Assembly (NCBI GenBank): GCA_965232455.1
Contig: OZ246981.1
Coordinates: forward strand, 3,968,001-4,032,000
Origin: JBFGFX01 sp965232455
Lineage (GTDB): Bacteria; Pseudomonadota; Gammaproteobacteria; Steroidobacterales; Woeseiaceae
Length of the DNA stretch: 64,000 bases
Direction: 5' to 3'
Part shown: positions 31,393-41,600 of the stretch, piece after piece
Numbering within the stretch: the stretch's first letter is position 1
How the letters are laid out: each line of letters starts with the position of its first letter
Notes under the pieces: model-generated
The model's input: the letters and a program-made list of their open reading frames with translations, nothing else
The model's database searches: none
What the model was told of the DNA's origin: nothing
Position numbers and translations under genes: made by a program

Positions 31393-31526
31393 GGGTATGG
31401 TTGAGGATGCAGGCGACTGCTCTGCGTAAGGGTTACTCGCTGGCGCGCGTTTTCCAACAACCGATCTGCCGGTAGTAATGCCCCGGTTACAACGGTATGC
31501 GGGTTCGATACCCGTCGTGTCCACCA
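31393..31526 (+). pseudogene. tRNA-Val(TAC)-like, disrupted in D-arm
   Basis: GGGTATG/CGTGTCC acceptor, loop GTTACAA, T-arm GCGGG-TTCGATA-CCCGT and CCA are visible, but about 50 extra bases containing a reversed type A fragment (TTACTCGCTGGCGCGCG) occupy the D-arm region. Confidence 0.45.
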
Positions 31527-31560
31527 CAAAACTGCACGATCCACATTGTCACCGCGAGAA

Positions 31561-32130
31561 ATGACGATGAGAATTCTAAAACTGGATGTAGGCGGACGAC
31601 CGATCGCGTGGATTACACGCGAGGACGGCGCTTTGCTGTACTGCCGCGAGCAGGTTGCGTGGGAGGCCGGCGTTGAAGAGATCGTTCTTCGTGGTGGCTA
31701 CTCACAGCGCACTGGTCTTCGGTCAGTCCTGCGCGTGAATTCGATCGTCGCTACGACTTCGGTAGACAAAGGTGCAGATGACTGGGCCGGTACTCCGGCC
31801 CTGACCAACCCGCGCCTGTTCCGTCGAGACGACTACATGTGTCTCTACTGCGGCGAGGTGCTGCCACCACGACTACTCACTCGTGACCACGTGGTTCCCG
31901 TATTTTCGGGTGGCCGCGACGATTGGGGGAACGTTGTGACGGCGTGCCGTCCCTGCAATCACAGGAAAGACAACCATGCGCTGGAAACAATCGGAATGCG
32001 ACTGCTCGCCGTGCCCTACGCACCGAATCGTGCGGAAGGCCTGATTCTGGAAAACCGCCGCATTCTGGCGGACCAGATGGAGTTTCTGCGATCGCGCGTC
32101 GGCTCAGGCAGCCGGCTGCGTGTACCATGA
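31561..32130 (+). CDS. HNH endonuclease
   Basis: 189 residues. The C-terminal half has the HNH fold with zinc-binding Cys pairs: Y-M-C-L-Y-C-G, then L-T-R-D-H-V-V-P, W-G-N-V-V-T-A-C-R-P-C-N-H-R-K. This layout is close to McrA-type and 'HNH plus RtcB-neighbour' nucleases. The N-terminal ~85 residues are a small beta-rich domain. It lies 18 bp upstream of rtcB, so both are surely co-transcribed; a nuclease that makes ends for RtcB to seal is an attractive inference. Confidence 0.85.
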   Translation: MTMRILKLDVGGRPIAWITREDGALLYCREQVAWEAGVEEIVLRGGYSQRTGLRSVLRVNSIVATTSVDKGADDWAGTPALTNPRLFRRDDYMCLYCGEVLPPRLLTRDHVVPVFSGGRDDWGNVVTACRPCNHRKDNHALETIGMRLLAVPYAPNRAEGLILENRRILADQMEFLRSRVGSGSRLRVP

Positions 32131-32148
32131 CTTTGGAAGGACAAGACA

Positions 32149-33558
32149 ATGTCATATTTGCACGAAGTACAAAAAGTCTCGGACGCACATTACGTGCTGC
32201 CAAAGATCGGCGACATGCGTACCGAGGTTCACGCGTACCTGTCCGAGACGCTGTTTGCGCAGACCGATGAGGCGCTCTGGCGTCAGGCGGCTCAGGCCGC
32301 GGCTTACCCGGGCATGATTGGCCTGTACCTGATGCCGGATACCCACCTGGGCTACGGGATCCCCGTGGGCGGCGTTGCCGTGACGGAAGACGTCATTATC
32401 CAGGCCGGCAGCGGCTACGACATCTCATGCGGCGTCGTATACCTGCGGGTGCCTGGCCTGACGGCCGCCGACATCGCCGACTGGGACAAGCGCAAGTGCT
32501 GGATCGATGACGTCGAACTCCGCATCGCAACCGGAATCGGTAGCGACCGGCCGAAGCACATGCCGCGCCTGTCGGAGTCGAAGATCGAAGACATCTTTCG
32601 CTATGGCGCGAAGGCGGTCGGCGTGCGCGCGGACGTCTGCGAGCGGCAGTACATCGACGTGGACGACTCGGTGCTGGATACCGAGCGTGTACAGCGTGCC
32701 CGCGACAAGGCCTGCCCGCAGATCGGTTCGGTCGGCGGCGGCAACCATTTCGTCGAGATGCAGGTTGACGTCAACGACGGTTCGGTGTGGGTGATGATTC
32801 ACTGTGGAAGCCGTGGTTACGGCTGGCAAACTGCGAACCATTACTTCTACGCCGGCGCGGAACTGCGCGGCCTGGCAAAGAACCGTCGGGAAGAATCGTG
32901 GCTGCGCGCCGACGAGCCTCTGGGGCGGGAGTACTGGGCGCATCACAATTCCGCGGCGAACTATGCGGTCGCAAACCGCCACATAATCGTGCGCGGCGTG
33001 CAGAAAGCGCTGGAAAACGTCTTTAAGGCAACGGGTGAGGTTTTCTACGAAATCTCGCACAACCTGGTGCAGGAAGAGACGCTGGTGCTGCCGGACGGCA
33101 CGACCAAGAAAGGATTCGTACACCGCAAGGGCGCGACGCGTGCATTCCCGGCAGGGCATCCCGACCTGGTTGGAACCAAGTGGGAGGGGACGGGACACCC
33201 GTGCCTGGTTCCCGGTTCGATGCTGGACGGCGCCGCCATCCTGTATCCGTTGGAAGGGGCATACCAGTCGGGTTGCTCGGTGAACCACGGTTCGGGCCGT
33301 GTCATGGCGCGCGGTAGGGCGAAGCGTGAATTGGCAGAGATTCACGACGACATCGACGCCGAGATGCGCGACATCACCCGTACGTTGGGCGGTGTGGAGG
33401 TTCGAGGAATCGTAGGCAACACGGAGCGGACTCCGCTCGACGAGTGTGGTCACGTCTACAAGGACCTCGATGAAGTGCTCTGCGTGCTGGAAGCGGAAGG
33501 AATCGCGAAAATCGCTCACCGGATGTATCCGGTGGCGAACATCAAGGGCACCGACTGA
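32149..33558 (+). CDS. rtcB: RNA-splicing ligase RtcB
   Basis: 469 residues. RtcB signature motifs: P-D-T-H-L-G-Y-G-I-P-V-G-G, G-Y-D-I-S-C-G (Mn ligand), G-G-G-N-H-F-V-E, I-H-C-G-S-R-G, and N-H-G-S-G-R with the guanylated His. The enzyme joins RNA 2',3'-cyclic phosphate to 5'-OH using GTP, in tRNA splicing in archaea and eukaryotes and in RNA repair in bacteria. No RtcA or RtcR gene is seen here. It directly follows the tRNA array and an HNH gene; its stop lies in the loop of a terminator hairpin. Confidence 0.97.
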   Translation: MSYLHEVQKVSDAHYVLPKIGDMRTEVHAYLSETLFAQTDEALWRQAAQAAAYPGMIGLYLMPDTHLGYGIPVGGVAVTEDVIIQAGSGYDISCGVVYLRVPGLTAADIADWDKRKCWIDDVELRIATGIGSDRPKHMPRLSESKIEDIFRYGAKAVGVRADVCERQYIDVDDSVLDTERVQRARDKACPQIGSVGGGNHFVEMQVDVNDGSVWVMIHCGSRGYGWQTANHYFYAGAELRGLAKNRREESWLRADEPLGREYWAHHNSAANYAVANRHIIVRGVQKALENVFKATGEVFYEISHNLVQEETLVLPDGTTKKGFVHRKGATRAFPAGHPDLVGTKWEGTGHPCLVPGSMLDGAAILYPLEGAYQSGCSVNHGSGRVMARGRAKRELAEIHDDIDAEMRDITRTLGGVEVRGIVGNTERTPLDECGHVYKDLDEVLCVLEAEGIAKIAHRMYPVANIKGTD

Positions 33559-33574
33559 GGTGCCCTCTCTTTTG
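33545..33574 (+). terminator. terminator overlapping the rtcB stop codon
   Basis: Perfect 8-bp stem AGGGCACC/GGTGCCCT with loop GACTGA that contains the TGA stop, then CTCTTTT. Confidence 0.8.
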
Positions 33575-33584
33575 AGAAACGATC

Positions 33585-34508
33585 ATGAAACGGTCGGAAG
33601 CCCTGGAGATAATAGAATGCTTGCCAAAAGGTAAGACTCCATTCTATTACTTCAAGGACCGGTACGCGTTCCTGCTGCTCAACACCGTGGTCGATCGCGC
33701 AAAGACCAAGAGCGAGCTTGCGCGTTCACGATTCGCCAAGTTGTTAACCAAACCCATCGTCAAAGACACAATCGCCCAGTACGGTCGCGGAACCGTAACA
33801 CCCGACGTCCTTTGTGCCTATTGGCCGCTTGATGCCGAGTGCTACTTTCTCACTCTCGATATCTGGGGATCAAACAACCGGTGGAACGACCAGACAACTC
33901 GCCGCGGGCACAATTTAGTGCTTCAGCTAAATTTCTCGAATAAACACGATGCAGAATATCGGCGGCTTATCGAACCGAGCGGAAAACATCCATTCGAGTA
34001 CCGGGGGCACCCCATATCCAGAGGCAGGCGTCGCACACTGGCCTGGGCGAGATTGGACATCGATTTGGCCAGCGGCGAAGCGTTGGTAGAGGAGGTTCAG
34101 ACAGATTGGGTTCGATACGCGCTCCGTGCCCGGCGGATAGCAGCTCGTCGTGGACAGGTTAGGTACGGAGATGGAGCTACGATATCGAAAGATCGAATCA
34201 CTCAATACGTCGACAGCGTATTGATGCCGCACGTGCGGCTGTGGGATGAGGCGATTCTTGCGGCAACGATCTGGTTTCTACGTGAGGAGTTGGGCATCAA
34301 CACGATCTATTATCACACGCACGAGTCGGGGGCGTTGTTGAAAAAGATTTCGTATACGCTGCCGCCGCGCTCACTCTATACGAAACTCCCACGTAAATTC
34401 TGTTTTTCTCAATCGGGTGAGCGTCCCGATTTCTTGCCGAAGAAGGCGAAGACCGCGGATTCGAGGAAACTGCTGGAAAAGGCTAAATTCCATGTAATGA
34501 CCTGGTAG
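33585..34508 (+). CDS. unknown protein adjacent to rtcB
   Basis: 307 residues, basic, Arg- and Tyr-rich, no signal peptide or TM. The C-terminal half has a conserved-looking block (E-E-V-Q-T-D-W-V-R-Y-A, D-E-A-I-L-A-A-T-I-W-F-L-R-E-E-L-G-I, Y-Y-H-T-H-E-S-G) that could be a catalytic or GNAT-like fold, but I cannot name a family. It starts 26 bp after rtcB, beyond a terminator, and is the last plus-strand gene before the TonB region. A role in RNA handling is guilt by association. Confidence 0.6.
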   Translation: MKRSEALEIIECLPKGKTPFYYFKDRYAFLLLNTVVDRAKTKSELARSRFAKLLTKPIVKDTIAQYGRGTVTPDVLCAYWPLDAECYFLTLDIWGSNNRWNDQTTRRGHNLVLQLNFSNKHDAEYRRLIEPSGKHPFEYRGHPISRGRRRTLAWARLDIDLASGEALVEEVQTDWVRYALRARRIAARRGQVRYGDGATISKDRITQYVDSVLMPHVRLWDEAILAATIWFLREELGINTIYYHTHESGALLKKISYTLPPRSLYTKLPRKFCFSQSGERPDFLPKKAKTADSRKLLEKAKFHVMTW

Positions 34509-34693
34509 TGCTGATTGCTTGATGGCCGGCGAGAAGCAACTGTTTCTGATCATTCGCAAACGACATTCAGGATCTTGCCAGATTGAGAAAAGGAGAGGCG
34601 ACACGCGGTTTTTAGTTTAGTTGCGGAATCTCCTTGAGAACTCTGGCTTGGCTTCGTTATTCTTTCCCCCAGCTCATTTCTACGCCGAATTCG

Positions 34694-35878
34694 CTACCAG
34701 ACCTCTCGAATCAGCCTCAGGAAATTCTTGCCGAGTATCTTCTCGATCCTGGCGCTCGAATGGCCACGCCTAGCGAGCATCTCGGCCAGCTTTTGAAATT
34801 GCGTGGGCCCCATTAAATCCGGGATAAGCGGAACAACCTGGTCCGTTTCGCCTGCGGCGCCAATACCGGCCTGACGCCGCTGCCTTACTTCTTCGGCGAT
34901 TGCGGCGCGATACATTGACATATCGTCAATTGCGGTAGCGTCTCCATCAGTGCCAATGCCGACGTGCTCTTCACCACAGACGTTGACGGCATGTTCAATA
35001 TGCCGAATTACGTCGGCTGCTCGAGCTTGTCCGTCGTGCCGCAGAAACGGCATGAAGTAGATTCCAACGACACCGCCTTTTTCCGCTACCAGGCGCATTT
35101 CCTCGTCGGTCTTGTTCCTTGGTATGTCGACCAACGCACGGCAACCGGTATGGGAGATCGTAATCGGAACATTGGCGGATTTGACCGCATCAAGACAGGT
35201 GTTCTCACCGCTGTGACTAAGATCTATCAGAACTCTATTGTCGCTGAGCGCTTCGATGAGCTCAAAGCCGAACGGAGTCAACCCCTTGTTTTCCGCGACC
35301 GAGCTCCCGTCGCCAATTTGATTTCGACCGTTATACGTCAACTGAATGATTCTCACCCCGAGATTGGAAAAGGTGCTGACGCGTTCCAGTCTATTGCCGA
35401 CGCTTCTTGCATTTTGAAAGCCGAAAACAATACCTATCTTGTCTTCTTCTTTTGCTCTTAGGATGTCGTTGACGGTCCAGACCTTGAGAAGGTCTTCAGG
35501 ATGCCGCCGAATCAGGGCGTTCCATCTCGCAATATCGTCAATCGTGTATTCGTAAGGCTCTTCCGGACCGGCTACGTAACCAAGGGTCACATTGATTGCG
35601 GTTACGTCAGAATCACGAGTATCGCGAATGGCGCGGCTATCGATGTTACGGACACGGGCCAGAGTTGCGTTTGCAATATTCTCAACTCCCTGCCCCGATT
35701 GCCGGGCCCAGAGATTCTGATTGGATATTCCTCCCAGGGCATTGAAGACGATCAAATCCTCAATACGCATCTCTCCATCAGCCGCGTTCAAGGGAATCGG
35801 CACCATGGCAAATGGCGATGCAACGAGTCCTGCCGAACTCATCTGCACGAAACTACGTCGCGATAATTTTTGTTTCAT
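34694..35878 (-). CDS. Tat-exported membrane dipeptidase (peptidase M19)
   Basis: About 394 residues from an ATG placing S-R-R-S-F-V-Q near the N-terminus, a twin-arginine signal; longer in-frame starts exist. M19 motifs include G-F-Q-N-A, L-I-D-L-S-H-S-G and I-S-H-T-G-C-R, and V-G-I-G-T-D-G-D. Renal-dipeptidase-like enzymes hydrolyse dipeptides with two Zn ions. Immediately downstream of a TonB receptor gene on the same strand, suggesting uptake and cleavage of a peptide-like compound. Confidence 0.85.
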   Translation of the reverse strand: MKQKLSRRSFVQMSSAGLVASPFAMVPIPLNAADGEMRIEDLIVFNALGGISNQNLWARQSGQGVENIANATLARVRNIDSRAIRDTRDSDVTAINVTLGYVAGPEEPYEYTIDDIARWNALIRRHPEDLLKVWTVNDILRAKEEDKIGIVFGFQNARSVGNRLERVSTFSNLGVRIIQLTYNGRNQIGDGSSVAENKGLTPFGFELIEALSDNRVLIDLSHSGENTCLDAVKSANVPITISHTGCRALVDIPRNKTDEEMRLVAEKGGVVGIYFMPFLRHDGQARAADVIRHIEHAVNVCGEEHVGIGTDGDATAIDDMSMYRAAIAEEVRQRRQAGIGAAGETDQVVPLIPDLMGPTQFQKLAEMLARRGHSSARIEKILGKNFLRLIREVW

Positions 35879-35992
35879 GTCGCTCACCATTTGCAGCTCT
35901 GACGGGTTGTGGCTTTTCTTGTGCAAACTGCCTGACGTTCCAAAGACGCAGTGTAAATCGGGGCGGCATACCCGCCCCCGACTCCACCTGCA

Positions 35993-38266
35993 TTAGAAAT
36001 TACGGCGAAACGAGACGCCCGATGTCCTCGGGCGCACCGCAAAAACGGAACGATCGGTAAAATCGCTGAATGCCCGGTTGGATTGACCCGTTTCGTCGAA
36101 AACGTTGTCCACGTAAATCAGCGCGCCCCATTTCTCGCCATCGACGGCGAGACTGATATTGGCTAACGTGTAGTCATCGATTTCCAGAAAGAAGGGGTCG
36201 TCCGGCCGCAACTCGGTATTGCGGGAATCGACGTGCGACACATCCAATCGAAGTGATCCGTCGAGGTTTCTCGGCAGCCGGAAAAACGTTTCCGCGGCAA
36301 CGCCGAACGTCAGGTCAGGAACACGCGGAATGTCGTCCCCATCGAGACCGGGTGCCCGAAAGTCACCGGATTCGTCAACCTGGTCTTCAGTCAGCTCGGC
36401 GTTCAGGTAGGTGAACCCGCCGCTCAGCAGCAAATTTTCCAGCGGCTGCGACGTGACCTCAATCTCGATTCCATTGACCTCGGCCGAGCCGGCGTTGCCG
36501 ATGAACGCGAACGCGCCGTCGGGTGTTGTACCGCCGACCTGGATGTTGTCCCAATCCATGCGGAACAACGCCGCGTTTAGCGTCATGCTGCCGTCGAGCA
36601 ACGTCGTTTTTGCACCCAACTCGAAGTTGGTGACGGAATCGGAGTCGAACTGCGGCGGAACCTCGACGAACACCGACTGATTTGCGCCGCCGAGTCGAAA
36701 TCCTTCGACAACCTGGAAGTACGTCATCACATCGTCGGTGAGATCATAAGATGCATTGAATTTGAAAATCGTGTCTTCCTCGCTTGCGTCTCCATCGGGA
36801 GCTGGCCCCGCCGGCGCATTCACCAGGCTGAAGCCCACTATGGTTTCACCGCGGTTCTTTTTGTCATAGTCGAACCAGCGTGCGCCGCCGGTGACACGGA
36901 ATCGATCGGTGATGTTGTAGGTCACCTCACCGAAGAACGATAACTGGTCAACGTCCTCGAATGCCTGGCGGAAGAAAATAAACTCGAACGGTACGCGCGC
37001 CAAACCCTCGGGTGTTGCCGCCAGCACCTGGCTCTTTAGATCAGATGAACGGTCCTCGATGAACAGTCCTACCGTCCAGTCGAACATTCTCTGACCGCTC
37101 GACGACAGGCGAACTTCACCTGTCCAGCTTTCGATGTTCTGCGGCTGCTTCACGGTCGCCGGCAGGAAGCCGTTGATAAACTCCGTGTGCGCCGCCGCTT
37201 CGGCGGGCGTACAAACGTATGTCGCCGGATCCTGTCCATTTTGAATCGCGCAGATCGCATTGTTATCGAAACCGGCGATAAACGGCGTTGTGTCGAAATT
37301 GAACTCGACAAAACGTTCATAGTAGGACGTAGAGGCAACGAGGTCTGCAAACCCAAGGTCCCAATTGAGCGTGGCATTGAAAATGTCCGCATCGTCGACC
37401 AGGATCTCTTGCGTGACACGATCGGTCTGGAGTTCTCCGACAGTCGGGAAAAACTCCGGCCGGCCACCGGTATCGGTGCGCTGCACCATTGCCGTAAGAT
37501 CCAGTGTGACGCCGTCGGACGGCAGCCAGCGTAAAGCGGCTCTGCCTCCCCAGGTTTCCTCATCGTTGATATTCGAGCTTCCCAGCGCCGTGTTGTCGAC
37601 GTAACCGGATTCGTCGCGATAGTAGCCGACGAATCTTGCAGCTAACGTATCCTCGACCAGCGGCACGTTCACCATGCCGTTGAATCCGAGGTTTCCGCTA
37701 CCGTTATTGGTACTCGATACATCGGCTTCGACGAACCCGTCGAGCCCCGAAGCATCCGGTTTGTTGGTAATGACTCTGAGTGTGCCGCCCACCGACCCTG
37801 CGCCATACAATGTGCCCTGCGGACCGCGCAGTACTTCGACACGGTTGATATCGACAAGTTTGAAATCCGGCTGACGCGAGCCGCTATCGGCTTCCGCACC
37901 CGGAGCGCCGGTCACGAATGTCTCGTCGTAATAAAGGCCGACCTGAGACTCGCCGACGCCATTGATGCCGCGAATCACCAACCGCCGTTCTCCGGGCCCT
38001 TGGTCGACCAACGTCAGTCCCGGGACTGAATTGGCATAGTCGATAAAATCATCAGCGCCGCGCCGCTCCAGCAGGTCACCGCTCAGTGCAGTAATCGATA
38101 TTGGCGTGTCCTGCACCGTCGTTTCTCGCTTGGTCGCCGTGACGACAATTTCGTCGAGCGCTCGACCGCTGTTTTCGTCTTGCTGTGCGTAGGTTTGCGG
38201 TGCGGCGAGAGCCACGGCGATGAGAGCTTGCATCCGAACGTGTTGCCAGGTTTTGTTATTCGACAT
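35993..38266 (-). CDS. TonB-dependent outer-membrane receptor
   Basis: 757 residues with a signal peptide ending A-Q-Q-D. A TonB box-like I-V-V-T-A, plug domain (T-P-I-S-I-T-A-L-S-G...V-R-G-I...G-T-L-Y-G-A-G-S-V-G-G) and a long beta-barrel ending in aromatic F-R-R-N-F are present. The pattern is the siderophore/organic-ligand type common in marine proteobacteria; the ligand is not evident. It probably forms an operon with the downstream dipeptidase. Confidence 0.93.
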   Translation of the reverse strand: MSNNKTWQHVRMQALIAVALAAPQTYAQQDENSGRALDEIVVTATKRETTVQDTPISITALSGDLLERRGADDFIDYANSVPGLTLVDQGPGERRLVIRGINGVGESQVGLYYDETFVTGAPGAEADSGSRQPDFKLVDINRVEVLRGPQGTLYGAGSVGGTLRVITNKPDASGLDGFVEADVSSTNNGSGNLGFNGMVNVPLVEDTLAARFVGYYRDESGYVDNTALGSSNINDEETWGGRAALRWLPSDGVTLDLTAMVQRTDTGGRPEFFPTVGELQTDRVTQEILVDDADIFNATLNWDLGFADLVASTSYYERFVEFNFDTTPFIAGFDNNAICAIQNGQDPATYVCTPAEAAAHTEFINGFLPATVKQPQNIESWTGEVRLSSSGQRMFDWTVGLFIEDRSSDLKSQVLAATPEGLARVPFEFIFFRQAFEDVDQLSFFGEVTYNITDRFRVTGGARWFDYDKKNRGETIVGFSLVNAPAGPAPDGDASEEDTIFKFNASYDLTDDVMTYFQVVEGFRLGGANQSVFVEVPPQFDSDSVTNFELGAKTTLLDGSMTLNAALFRMDWDNIQVGGTTPDGAFAFIGNAGSAEVNGIEIEVTSQPLENLLLSGGFTYLNAELTEDQVDESGDFRAPGLDGDDIPRVPDLTFGVAAETFFRLPRNLDGSLRLDVSHVDSRNTELRPDDPFFLEIDDYTLANISLAVDGEKWGALIYVDNVFDETGQSNRAFSDFTDRSVFAVRPRTSGVSFRRNF

Positions 38267-38609
38267 TGTTATTCTCCCCCGTTGGATTCACGATCCTGAT
38301 CGGCATTCGGCGCAGCTTATTAAAAGAACGCGCTCTTCACTGAATGCCTGATACGCTGCAATGTACTTGTTCTATAACTGGTTATTTCCTCATAGCTGAT
38401 TTTTGAGTCCAATGCCGCAGTATCCGGCATTGATACAAGGTTAGACGAATCTTTTTGGAATGGGGAAATTTGGGCATAACAGAATCCGCTCTCGCGGGCT
38501 CATCGGGGCCGGAATAATGGCAGCAGCCAGAAGAGCCCGGCGTGAGATCGACAAGCCCGTCTTCATCAGTGTGTAAGGTCGACGCCGGCGAAGTCGCGAA
38601 AGCGCCCTG
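38267..38609. other. intergenic region upstream of the TonB receptor
   Basis: About 340 bp, AT-rich relative to the genes. Apart from the palindrome listed at 38410 I see no gene, tRNA or T-rich terminator. The receptor promoter should lie here on the minus strand. Confidence 0.5.
38410..38432. promoter_or_regulatory. palindrome upstream of TonB receptor
   Basis: CAATGCCG-N7-CGGCATTG, perfect 8-bp arms, about 145 bp upstream of the receptor start. Could be an operator; no factor can be named. Confidence 0.45.
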
Positions 38610-41600
38610 CTATTTCACAGCACCCAGATGGCGGTCGAGCCAGCTCTCGATCTCCTCGATCAGCTCGCGCCGGTCGGATGGTATGTGCCCACCGGCTAGA
38701 CGGGCGTGACGCTTGTCGTTCGGCGACGTTCCGAGCAGCTCGAACAACGTTCTCTGCGCCGTAGCGAACGGCATGATGAAGTCGTCGACGCCGTTGATCA
38801 TCAGGGTCGGAACCATCGAGCGCGGTGCGAACGCAATGAGCGAAGTATCCGGTGGAAAAAAATCGACGCTACCTCCGCCGAGGAGGACACTGGCGGCGAA
38901 CCGGTCTTCGATCGCGGTGAAGATCGGGCCGTATACGGCCCCCGCGCTGAAACCATAGTAGGCGATTCGGCTGGAGTCGATGTCGTCGCGCTGCTCGAGG
39001 TAATCCAGCGTCCGTGCCAGGTCCTTCGACCATACCGCAAGCATGTCGCGCATCTGGTTGGGTCCAGCCGGAATTTCGGTCTGCATGGATCGCTGGTACG
39101 TACCCTTGTAGACGGGATACACCAGCGCTCTTCCTCCGCCCGGTATGAAGTCGAACAGGTAGGGCGAAGCCAGCACGCCATCGGCGTCGAAAAGGAACGC
39201 ATCGTTCCCGGGATACCAGACCACGGCCTGGTAAGGAGGCTCGGCAGCCGGCGGCAGGAACAGGTGCGCCATGACCCGCTCACCGCCGTAGGCCGCGTCG
39301 AAGGACACGAACTCGTAGCGCCACTTGCTTTCCTGCCGACGCTCTTCGACCCGTGCGTCGAGCGGCCCCTTGTCGTACTCGAAAATCCTGCTGTAAGCCT
39401 CGTACAGCTCATCGCTGACCGTCGCCAGCGCGTACTGCTGCTCGTCGAATTCCAGCACCTGGGTCAGCTCAGCGTCGAGCGGCGCCGGGTAGCGCGCGCA
39501 GCGCAGTCCGTTCGTCGCGGCCCGCACCCACGGATCGTTGCTGTCCGTATCGACGTTGAACGAGTGGGTAGGATCCGACCAGGCGCCTCCGAGAACGTAC
39601 CGTCCAGTCGGACTGGCGTTGAAAACCCACTCGCGCACATTACCGGCCAGGTCATACGTGCCGAAGTCGCTCAAGGCCCGGCGATTGCCGACCGGCGCCG
39701 GTGCCTCCCCGAAATTGCTGACACCAACGATGTCGGAAAGCTGTTCCTGCCGGTTGGCGGCGGACCAGTGAAACAGCGTTGGCAGCTCCTTCTCTCGATA
39801 CCGGCAATAGGCGTCGGCCTCGAACCAGCTCACACCGCGCACGGGCATATCCGCGCCGTCTTGATCGTAGCCGCCGTCCTGCCAACCGGCAGGGCCCGGT
39901 TTACCGTCGCGGTCGACGAAACGGGCCATGGCGTCGGCGAACGGCAGTTCGCGCCCGCCGTCGACAAACGCCTGCTGCCAGTAGCGCGGCGTTTCGTAGC
40001 CACCATCGGCGATGAATTCCGCGTACTCCCGGTTGGATACCTCGTACTGGTCCAGCCAGTAATCGTCGAGTACGACCGGCGGAAAAAGCACTCGCTGATA
40101 ACTGCCACCCGGGATCCTGGTCATGCCCGGCGGTTGTTCGTCCTCCGGCACCAATGAAAGACCTTTGCCGAACACCGTGAACGACGCGACGCCGAACGGC
40201 GCGCCAACGAATGTGGCGTAACCCTCTTTCTCGATGCGCCATTCCATCATCGCGTACGGAATACGCTGCCCGATGAGGGGCGTTTCACCGACGTCGATCC
40301 ACGCCTCTTCGCTCGCGTACGGTCGAAATCGCACGCGCGCACCGTCCGGCTCGGTGTTAATGACGATGGGCAGCGTAATGCGGTCGAGCCGTTGCCGGAT
40401 CGGCGGATCGTCGGGCAGCCGTTCGGCAATCGGATACAGCAGGCTGTAGGCCCTTGCCAGCTCACCGGCTTCCGTCAGTGCGTCAACCTCGTGCAGCGTG
40501 TCTCGCTCGATCCAGCGAATGGCGTCGTCGTAGAACGCCTGGTAAGCAAGGACTGTAGCGACAACGACGATGCCGAGCAGCGTTGCGATTGCCGCTCGCT
40601 TGTCGAGTCGGACCCCGCCCTTGCCGGCATGCCGCGCCTCGATCTCTCGCAGGGCGGCGGCCAGTTCCGCCGTTGTGCCGAATCGTTTGTCGGGGTCTTT
40701 CTCGAGACAGCGCATGACCAGAATCTCGAGCTCGGCAGGCACCTCCGGCCTGAGTTGCCGTATGGGTTCGGGCATGTCCGAGAGCAGGCTCTCAACGACG
40801 GCCGCGGTCGTCTCGCCGCGAAACGGCCGCTGCCGGGTTAACATCTCGTACAAGGTTGCGCCCAGGGAGAACTGGTCGGCAATCGCATCGACGGGCTCTC
40901 CCCGAGCCTGTTCCGGCGACATGTACGGCGCCGTACCCATCACGGTGCCGAACCGGGTCATGCGACTCAACGCGAATGTGTCGGGATCCTCCGGCGACCC
41001 GGCCGCCTCGCCGGCGTTGTCCAGCGCCGGCATCACCGGGCCCTGCGACCGTTTCGCAAGACCGAAGTCGAGCAGCTTGGCGCCCGACTCGCCGAGCATG
41101 ACGTTGCCCGGCTTGATGTCACGATGGACGATCCCGGATTCGTGAGCGCGGTTTAAGCCCTCGGCGAGTTGTCGCGCATAAGTCACGGCAAGCGGCACCG
41201 GCAGAGATCCTTTTGCAAGCGCGGCCGCGAGCGTTTCACCGTCGATGTACTCCATGACGAGGTAACCAACGCCTTGCTCGGTACCGATATCGTGGAGTGT
41301 GCATATGTGCGGGTGATTGAGCCTCGAGATCACCCGGGCTTCGCGCTCGAAGCGCTGGCGCCGGGCGTCGTCATCGGCGAACCGACCCGGCAGAACCTTG
41401 ATGGCGACGACGCGCTCCAGCCTGGAGTCGCGCGCGCGGTAAACCTGGCCCATGCCGCCGGTGCCGATGAGTGACTCGATTTCGTAGGGGCCCAGTCGTG
41501 AACCCGGCTCGAGAAACGTTTGGCTCGCATCGTCGGGCGAGTCACCCGTTGCCGCGACGAGAAGCGGCTGTTCCAGGAAACCGTCGTCGGCTGCGTAGAA

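Noticed and set aside
22298..31526. Group I or group II introns in the tRNAs
   Set aside because: The inserts are only 34-75 nt and lack conserved P7/guanosine-site or domain V sequences.
22298..31526. CRISPR array
   Set aside because: Repeats vary, lie inside tRNA genes, occur in both orientations and lack uniform spacers or cas genes.
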